Positions 56,601 through 64,000 of a stretch of DNA of 64,000 nt are shown here, piece by piece. The DNA is taken from positions 119,412,001-119,476,000 of the forward strand of contig JBITNC010000001.1 of assembly GCA_050084985.1 (NCBI GenBank). The letters run 5' to 3'. The stretch's first letter is position 1. Every line of letters starts with the position of its first letter. The stretch is from Nageia nagi (lineage: Eukaryota; Pinophyta). The notes below the pieces were generated by a model. That model had not been told where the DNA came from. It worked only from the letters and a program-made list of their open reading frames with translations, and ran no database searches. The translations under genes and the position numbers were made by a program.

Positions 56601-58139
56601 GAGTCTAAAAGAGACCATACTTATACATTGTTAAAGATAAAGATCTTTAAGGGGTACTAAAAATAAACTAGACCAAGTAATAATCCTCTATTTTTAATAT
56701 TCTCAAATAATGATCTATCCACACTTTCAAACAAAGCATTGAATGCTGAAAAGAAGATTACTTATGCACTTGTAAGATTTTAAAGCTTAGATTTTGCCCT
56801 TACTTCACTCTAAATCAGACTCATTAAGGCATGCCATGATGAGTTAATAAAGAAAAACAATTTATGAGTCTAAACTTATTGAACAAGAGAAAACTCATTA
56901 AATGTTGGAAATAAATATACTTCATGCACTTAAAAACTCATTATGATGGAAAAGGCTCGTTTAACAAGCAAAAAAGAAGGAAGGAAATAAATAAAGACCA
57001 AACTTTAATAACTATCATTTAATGCAAAGATCATATATAGAGACAGGAGTGGGCATGCAAAAAGACATAGGAAAGAAAGAGGGGCAAGAGTGGAGGAAAT
57101 CCATGGAGAAGAGGGACCTAGGTGAAGGCATAGAGGGAGAGAAAGGGCTCTGCACAAAGGAGTCATGCAAAGTGGGAGCCATGCTTCTATGCAAGGAAGA
57201 AGTGAAAGGAGGATAGTTGACAGTAATCCCTCAATTTAGAGCATAGTTGAGACCTCGAATCAATGCCCTATAATGCATAGTGTTGCAAGTGAGGATTTGG
57301 ATAATGAATGAGTGAGCCAGACTCGTGAATGTTTGATAGAAGCATATAGGATGGTGGCAAAGCTCAAGATAGCAGAGGTGGAGGAGCTAAGGGGTTGCAA
57401 GGACCACGAGGGTCCCTTATTTTGATTAATGGCCTGTTAAGAAAGGTAAATAGTTGGGTGATGAGCAGGCCTTTTCAATAGGCTACAAGGTCAACCAGAT
57501 AAAAAATTTTCCCATTGTTAAAAAAAAGGCAATGAACAGGGAGCTACAGAGAAGGGAGCATCAGTTTCATGAATGCAACCCCCTTGTACAACTAACAATA
57601 GTCTTGCAACTAGCATAACAAGGCTTGAAACATTGGGCTTTTCATTGGCACTTCCACCCCTTTTTCTTTAGTTTTTTTTTTTTAAAAAGACATAACAATA
57701 TGGCTTCTAATGTATTGGAGAAAAAATGTATTTTTAAAACCAAAAATTAACTTTTGAATAACAAATTATCCTTTTAGAAAATATACATATATACACCTTT
57801 TTTTTTAAAGAAGCATATATAGGAACCTAAAAACATATTCTTTTGTTAATTAATTTCCGTATATATATATATATATTATATATATATATATATATATACC
57901 AAAATAATAAAAGGTATGTAAAATGAAACAATAACAATATTGCAACTAATAAAAAAAAATGTTAGTATACAAATTGCATATATCACCTGATGTATTATTG
58001 CCCAATCACTTAACATAAAAGATTGTTAGTAGAAACTGAGCAATAATATATTATGTTACTGAGGTAATTTTTGATAGGAGTTGAACTAACATAATCATAA
58101 AAGAATGTTAGTACCAAAATGAACTATTTAAAAAAATAA
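56601..58139. other. Unassigned DNA within the LINE, including a purine-rich block
   Basis: Plus strand 57020-57240 is purine-rich (GGAGAAGAGGGACC-type) with a 64-residue open frame of low complexity that I do not regard as a gene. A (TA)n tract lies at 57859-57899. GTTAGTAxxAA / TTAACATTCTTTTA words recur at 57960-58120. Expected LINE sequence (end of endonuclease, start of RT) is not recognisable. Confidence 0.4.
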
Positions 58140-58724
58140 GGAGTTATACCTCTAAATTGTTTTACCTCAAACAAGAAGAGTAAACCTCCAAAGATGATGA
58201 CTAAGGATGAAGATCTCCCAAAAAGTTGAAGAGGAACCTTCAAACCAAGGATGTGAAAAGGAGCCTCCAAGGTGCTCTAATACCAAATGAAGGGATTGAA
58301 ATAAAACAAAAACAATCCTATACTACCAAGATCACATGGAACCTCATACTAACATCAAGATAACTCAAGAAGACAATTTCATAAAGTGACTCAAGAGATA
58401 AAGTGGTTCATCCAACTAGGAGTACATCCACTAACTAGATCTTACTTCATTCACAAAGATAACTCTCTTACAATTCTTCTAACATCATCTCCTAATCACT
58501 ATCCTAGAGCATAACTTTACTTCACAAATTGGTAAGTAATCTCAAAGAGGGGGCCTTCAACTCCCTTTTACCCAAGGGGCATGCTCATGACATGGAGTGT
58601 AGGATAAGTTACATTATCATATTCACTTAAATACTTAAAGTATCTAATGATACCATTAAGTATTAGTGAATTTACAAAGAGGATTAATACAAAACCTTAC
58701 AATAATGTATTATACATTCCAACA
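58140..58724 (-). mobile_element. Copia 5'-end fragment (LTR, primer-binding site, leader), minus strand
   Basis: The LTR spans 58288-58724 (minus TGTTGGAATGTATAATACAT ... CAATCCCTTCA, 437 bp). The primer-binding site is TGGTATTAGAGCACC (58271-58285), and the leader contains the CTTGGAGGCTC repeat. It is the same family as the element at 21044-35112. No coding part follows, so it is a truncated copy. Confidence 0.85.
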
Positions 58725-59479
58725 CTATTCATGTTAAGGAGTACTTATAATATATAGTAAACAGAGTTACATCCTTACTTATTTAATTGTGGTTACCACC
58801 TAGGGGAGATGAGGGTGGAAACTCCACCATGTCACATCTCATGATCATTATAGAATAAAAAATTAATCAACAAAATGAGATGACAAGTTATAGAAACCAA
58901 AAATCCTTAAATAATTAATTCTTATAAATATATAAGATATTGGGATTGGGATATCTCTTGTATGTCTCCTACATGATATATTTTCTTTTGGATTTTGTAA
59001 GATCCTTGACATTCCATGCCAAAATTCATGGAAGATGATGGTTGAGCAACATGTCCTTGATATTAAGCTCATTCAAAACTCCATAATTATGTTATGTTTG
59101 AATATATTCTTGGTTAGGCTAGTGACTTCCCAGTTCAATAACTAGTGAGGTGTGTTGGTGTTTGTCTAGCACAAACTCATGAACCTCCTCCTTGCAAGTT
59201 AGGTTGGATGAATGTTTAGTGTTCGTTGGAGGAAATGATGAGGGAGAGGTTATCTTAATAGGAATATGTAAAGATATAACATTGGCAACCTGAGGAGTTC
59301 TAATGTATTAAAGCTTAGTTTCCTCTATAGCCTTATTTTTAGGAGGGGTGATTGAGAAACCTCATTTACCTTAAATATAACTTAAAAGCTTGTTTAGGAA
59401 GTTTGGGTTGTGACCAAGTGGGGGTTGATCCTATGAAACCACTGCTATGATTATTCTCTCAAAAAAATATTATTATCCA
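58725..59479 (-). pseudogene. LINE inter-ORF region and endonuclease start
   Basis: Near 59030 the minus strand reads ILAWNVKDLTKSKRKYIM, matching the SWNVRGLNxxxK start of the L1 apurinic endonuclease domain. That domain would nick target DNA. The rest is broken. The copia fragment begins about 300 bp further along. Region 59080-59480 is the link between ORF1 and ORF2. Confidence 0.55.
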
Positions 59480-60250
59480 TCCATCCTCATTGGCTTCAGG
59501 AGAAGTGGTATATCAAGCGTAGGGGTTAGTTTGACTTTTTGGGCAGTTAAAGTGCAATCCCTTATTTTATCATCAAATGATAATATTGAAAGCATGTATT
59601 AGGTAGATTTAGATATAAGACTCTTTGATACATGCATTCGTCACCAATCTAGATATTTATAGTATCATTGGGATCTTTGGAAATGTGGATCTCAATTGAA
59701 ACTCTTTTCTAATGATGAGTTGAAAAAAATTTGTCTAGCTTGATGCATTCAACATTACCAAAGGATGTTGCAATGTGGGTTACAAAAGGCCAAATAGATA
59801 ATGAGAGCCCATGAGACTCAACGTAAAGTAGAACCTACTTTGCATATTTTTTAGAGATGATAAAATCTTGATTTTATGGAAAAAGGCAAACAAAGAGTTG
59901 TAAACATACCAAGGACCATGTTGATAAATGATCAAATTATGTTTCGCTTGAGAAATGTGAAAAAAAAGGAAGACACCCTTGGTAAAGTTTTGAACAACTT
60001 CTAGTTAGATCCCATGAAGGATTAATAAAGAAGTGACTTAATCCTTAAAAACAATTGTTAGAGGATTATACCCATAAAATACTTAACCAATGTAAAACTT
60101 TCAAACCATTTGTAAACATTATCAAACTCAAGAATAAGTAAATCAACAGCAAAGATAAAAGATTTATCTTATGAACCACATTCAAAATAAACTTCGTCGG
60201 GCAAAATCAACAATAAATGCATCAACTAGAAGCTAATATATTCCAAAATG
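59480..60250 (-). pseudogene. LINE ORF1 with DUF4283-like domain
   Basis: Minus-strand pieces in order: VFLFFHISQAKHNLIIYQHG, GPWYVYNSLFAFF, HGLSLSIWPFVTHIATSFGN, VECIKLDKFF, RVSIEIHISKDPND and VLYLNLPNTCFQ. This reproduces the DUF4283 order GFFxFxF ... LxxGPW ... LFLxxW ... VWVxLPxLPxxxW ... IGxxLGxxxxxD ... RVxIEIDxxK found in plant L1 ORF1 proteins. The following zinc knuckle is reduced to CFQYYH. Several frame shifts are needed to read it through. ORF1 protein binds LINE RNA. Confidence 0.7.
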
Positions 60251-60420
60251 ACACCAGCCATATAATCTCTATGGAATTATCACCAAAACTCTTCCAATGC
60301 AATCCAATTTCGACCAATTGATATGGTAAAGTAGTTCTTCCTATCATCAATTTAATCATTGTAGCAAAATTTGAAGAAGATTATGATGTAGAACCTCATA
60401 ATCTGGTGGGTCACATGGTA

Positions 60421-60790
60421 TTCGCAATCCGACTGGTTTACCATTTTTCTTTTGCCAGCTGGCACGCGTGGCCAGCCTCTGCTGGCATGTCAGTGTCCAC
60501 CTTAGCTTTGATTTTGTGAACATAGATAAAACACGTCAGCATGTTAGTGAAGTGTCTCTTCTAGATACCTTCTTTCGTGTGCACTATTATTCTTATCGGA
60601 AAGTGGTGCAAGTTGCATTACAGGAGACAAGTTCGTGCCACGTGGCGTCCAACTTGCGCGGGTGGGAGACGAAAGCCGGATATACCTCATTTTACTGTTT
60701 TAATAAAATTTTAAATAAAGAACGGAGTCTGGAGACTTAAATATTATTGTTTACGGATACCCAGCATGGAGACAATTTGTGCTCCCTCAT
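60421..60790. promoter_or_regulatory. CpG-retaining segment with palindromic ACGT/E-box motifs
   Basis: In a window where CpG is scarce this 370-bp stretch holds about 18 CpGs. It contains GCCACGTGGC (60637-60646, a perfect G-box/ABRE palindrome), CACGCGTG (60463-60470), GCCAGCTGGC (60454-60463) and ACACGTCAGC (60531-60540). bZIP and bHLH factors bind such cores in plants. CpG retention suggests DNA that is not methylated, or that is young. A 90-residue plus-strand open frame (60468-60740) has no recognisable motif. It could instead be the 5' UTR of the LINE. No adjacent gene was found. Confidence 0.45.
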
Positions 60791-60943
60791 TTAAAATAAT
60801 TGATGATGACCCTCGTAGGAAGGGACATATGAAGTCGATTATTAAATTTGCTCTTTTTTATATAATTTTAGATGATGTTTAAATTCTAAGTCTTCTTTCC
60901 AATACATATAAAAACATGCTTGATCATTATGGTAGATTGAAAC

Positions 60944-60984
<41 letters not shown>

Positions 60985-61090
60985 TTTTATATAATTTTAG
61001 ATGATGTTTAAATTCTAAGTCTTCTTTCCAATACATATAAAAACATGCTTGATCATTATGGTAGATTGAAACATATTAAATATATATATA

Positions 61091-61133
<43 letters not shown>

Positions 61134-61135
61134 TT
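60791..61135. repeat. Direct duplication with (TA)n tracts
   Basis: 60855-60949 and 60984-61078 are identical over 95 bp (TTTTTATATAATTTTAGATG ... TTGAAACATATTA). Each is followed by a long TA tract. The period is 129 bp. Confidence 0.95.
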
Positions 61136-62150
61136 CAAGTGCATTGTTACATGCTAAAATAATTTCAAATACATCAAATATGTTTTGTAATAGGCACACA
61201 TAAGTTAAGTTTAAAAATATGTGAAATCTAATAAAAAATTTGTGAAATTAAGTTATACAATAAGAACATAAGTTAATTTTAGAAGTATATTGAACCAACT
61301 TTGATATAACCCCTTATATATCAAGAAACATCGAGAGATATGATTTTGGAAACGTTTATCTTAGATATAGCAAATGGTTACATAGCTCAATTCTAATTAA
61401 TTTTATTTTGTGATTTGAAATTTATTAAACATTTCATTTATATATAAAATAATATTTATTAAATATTAAAATTTTAATAAAATCAAAATAATCGACCAAA
61501 TGTTTATGACCAGATAGATGATGTGACATTTTGGCTCCCCACCCCCACCCCCTTGACTACCATTGTATTTATCCCTCTCAACATAATTAAAGATAAAACA
61601 TATAAATTAATTATTTATAATACGTATTAACTTTTATCTACGAGTATAATTTTACATTTTTTGTGTATTATATTTTAAGATTATGTTTATTTTATTTATG
61701 TAATATTGTATCATATCAATAGAACATTATATTATTAGTAGGTCAATTTTAGCTACATCATGGTTTCCACTTCTCTTGTTCCTTGACCAGGCTCCTTGAA
61801 AGAAAGAAAGTTTATTAATGTCCATAGGAGACCAAGGGTGGTCTATGGGATAATTGTATGGAAGTACAATGTATGTTGTGGCTGGTGGGAATATACGGTT
61901 CTCACTAATTGTGTATGGGACAATAATCCAAGTTCCTCCTTAGGTCAAGGTTGGGGAGATACTCTGAAATTGCTTAAGGATAATGGCTTGGAGTTGGTGC
62001 TAGTGGTGGCCAAAACTGAATAGTGTTAGATCTTATTTTGTGTTTACTTATTAGGTATTTGCTCAACCATCATTGTTTTTCAATCAATGATTGTTATGTT
62101 AAGTTTGGTATCTAGATCAGTATCAAAGAGGATTTATTAAATTTTGACAT
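61136..62150. other. AT-rich DNA, one unassigned open frame
   Basis: No repeat family recognised. A 75-residue plus-strand open frame at 61796-62023 (with VWKYNVCCGWWEYTVL and SLGQGWGDTLKLLKDNG) is less AT-rich than its surroundings but matches nothing I know. Too short and isolated to call a gene. Confidence 0.35.
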
Positions 62151-62409
62151 ACTACCAAGCTTTGTTTACGACAATTTTTGGCTAGTAATTAGTGGCTTGG
62201 CCATGTGGTATGTCCATTCACCAAACCCTTCTTTTGCTTGTAAAAAAAGAATTTCTTTAATACGTTATATATATGAATAATGTACTATTTTTATTAATTG
62301 TATTAAAAAAATACTACCAAACTTTATTTAGGGTAATTTTTGGCCAGTAGTTGGTGGCTTGGCCATGTGGCATGTCTATCCACCAACCTCTTTTTTTCTT
62401 GTAAAAAAG

Positions 62410-62413
<4 letters not shown>
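62151..62413. repeat. Diverged direct duplication of about 100 bp
   Basis: 62151-62247 and 62313-62413 share ACTACCAA-CTTT-TTTA, AATTTTTGGC-AGTA, GTGGCTTGGCCATGTGG and CTTGTAAAAAA. They differ at many sites. A (TA)14 tract follows at 62417-62444. Confidence 0.85.
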
Positions 62414-62445
<32 letters not shown>

Positions 62446-62550
62446 ATCAGAAAGGTTTAAGCATCAAAAACTTAGTTCATGTCTTATTTTAGCAAATATC
62501 GTTAGTAATTAGTATTTTGCTAAATAATAATATCATAGTCTAAGTCATCA

Positions 62551-62765
62551 TTTTTTTTGGTTGAATTATGAGGTAAATAATTCTAGGAACCCCCTCATAG
62601 AATAGAGTAGGGTAAATTTTTAAAGTCTCTACTATTTAGCTAGGAGTCATGGACAATTAACTTGAATATAACCAAATCATATCCAATCGACAACACACTA
62701 GAACAACCATTTTGATTTGAACCTTAGACCTTCCAAAGAAGAGCCAAAACTTAAACCATTGTATT
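62551..62765 (-). mobile_element. tRNA-type SINE, minus strand
   Basis: The minus strand has a pol III A box in AATGGTTTAAGTTTTGGCTC (62741-62760) and a B box GGTTCAAATC (62714-62723, consensus GGTTCGANTCC), about 35 bases apart as in tRNA-derived SINEs. It ends in CCAAAAAAAA (62551-62560). The Au-like head GGCTC-TT-TTTGGAAGGTCTAAGG is kept. Target duplication not identified. Confidence 0.5.
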
Positions 62766-62926
62766 ATTCCCTTGAAGAAAATATAATGCATCATTTATTA
62801 ATATGTTACATACATATTTTAATATTTATTTTTTGTTTGAGAACATATTTTAGTGAAGGAAACTTTCATGTATCTAGGAAATTTATATATCAACCAATCT
62901 CATTACATTTTAAGAAGATTATTTGA

Positions 62927-64000
62927 ATTATTTTTTAATATTTGACTTGAAAAATATTTTAAGTAGTAAACAATACTTTCGAAGGAGGCATACCTTATTT
63001 TAGATGATTATTAAAGTAAGTACAATTTTTTTAAAAAATACTCCACTAATATATACATTCTAAAAATACAAGTTAGACTAGTAGATACAAGATTCCAAGA
63101 CAAAGAATCAACAAAATAAAGGTCGATTTACAAGGGAAATATTAAAATGGTGATATACTAGTTTTAATTAAATGATCTTGAACTATGCTTCATGTTTATT
63201 ACTTATTCTTTCATTTTAATTTCTACTCCTAAATATAATTAATGGTAGTATCATAGACTTCAAATCACTTAACGAAAAATATACTAGTTTTATTATACAA
63301 TATTAATATTGGAATAATACTTAGTTAATATTTTTTTGAAATTTTAGATTCATTAAAATATTTGAAAATTATAATTATGATCTATATCAAAATTTTAATA
63401 TGAGTTTAATTATACTATGTACACAATAGTTTTTTTAGTTTTTATAATGAGTATAACCAATTGAGAGTAGATGAGACATCATTTAATATATATGGTACGA
63501 TCTTGTATATCAAAATTTTAATATGAGTTTAATTTACTTTGATTTAAGGCACTATGTATATAATAGTTTTTAAGTGTTCAAAATGAGCATAACTAATTGA
63601 GTGGAGATGAGACATCATTCAAGATACATGGTAATATCTTGAATCTAGTTGAATTCTACAATGAGAATGTAACAACTCCTTTGAAAATTATGACCAACAT
63701 TTTATAGGACTTATTTAAAGGGGTTCATATGGTAAGATCAAGTGCATTTTTTTACCTTCTAGCTATGAAGTGAGGATCTTTGAGACCTTACTTAATAATG
63801 GTGTCTTGAAGTAAAACCTCCTCATGGGATGATATAGTACCAATTATTATTCCAACTAAAGTTTGTAAGGAAAATGTTTAAGAGCTAAAATAAATTTCAA
63901 ATAATAAATTTTTAATAACAAAGAGAAACCATTTTAGCTAGCATGCAATAAGTAATTGAATAGATCAATTCCAAGCCTATCTTTGAAGAACTTTTATACC
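62927..64000. other. AT-rich DNA with a tandem duplication, no gene
   Basis: 63384-63506 and 63507-63642 are two copies of a roughly 125-bp unit (ATATCAAAATTTTAATATGA ... TAGATGAGACATCATT). No coding motif seen up to the window end. Confidence 0.6.

Larger units (their letters stand above)
54290..60300 (-). mobile_element. L1-type LINE remnant, minus strand
   Basis: ORF1 (59480-60250), the endonuclease start (near 59040) and the RT (55660-56600), followed by a 3' tail to about 54290, lie in proper LINE order on the minus strand. They are interrupted by a copia fragment (to 58724) and unassigned sequence. No LTR, no clear poly(A) tail and no target duplication were found. Length of about 6 kb fits a near full-length L1 apart from the insertion. 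Confidence 0.7.

Noticed and set aside
57022-57216. 64-residue K/E/G-rich open frame
   Set aside because: Low-complexity purine-rich DNA without motif or context.
61796-62023. 75-residue open frame as a host gene
   Set aside because: No recognisable domain, no splice or promoter context; kept only as a note.

Overview
This is AT-rich, CpG-poor, TpG/CpA-rich nuclear DNA from a plant, and I found no intact host gene in it. Almost everything recognisable is decayed mobile DNA, nested insertion inside insertion. The plant-specific families present are Ty3/gypsy elements with antisense plant-mobile-domain (PMD) genes, Ty1/copia, CACTA (En/Spm), an L1-type LINE and PLS-class PPR gene pieces. Old nested elements at this density, with no gene in 64 kb, suggest a very large seed-plant genome. 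A conifer or other gymnosperm is plausible, but that is inference.

Layout. (1) 171-1690: multi-exon remnant of a Ptta/En-Spm-type transposase gene (+), followed by two minisatellites (1721-1905, 2141-2462). (2) 2830-20729: 3' part of an old Ty3/gypsy element with an antisense PMD gene, a 3' UTR minisatellite and a 3' LTR. It is split by a 14-kb Ty3/gypsy element on the minus strand (5528-19560, target duplication GAACA) that carries gag, protease, an extra RNase H, RT, RNase H, integrase and a long extra ORF. (3) 20731-20924: degenerate telomere-type repeats. (4) 21044-35112: Ty1/copia element (+) split by a minus-strand Ty3/gypsy element (25054-31220). (5) 36060-45106: minus-strand Ty3/gypsy gag, split by a complete-ended CACTA element (36790-44227, target duplication ATA). 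The CACTA element holds its own transposase remnant and two blocks of PPR gene fragments. (6) 45699-54270: a complete-ended but pol-less LTR element (target duplication AATAT) with sense gag and an antisense PMD gene, the same family as the element in (2). (7) 54290-60300: minus-strand LINE with ORF1 and ORF2 remnants, interrupted by a copia 5'-end fragment (58288-58724). (8) 60421-64000: a short CpG-retaining segment with palindromic ACGT motifs, then AT-rich sequence with microsatellites, recent duplications and a tRNA-type SINE.

The elements were dated only relatively, by who interrupts whom. Four boundaries rest on features readable in the sequence: TG...CA or CACTA ends, target duplications, and primer-binding or polypurine sites. 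The two most unusual objects are the CACTA element carrying PPR pieces and the pol-less gag/antisense-PMD element, whose second copy in the window shows the arrangement is a family trait.
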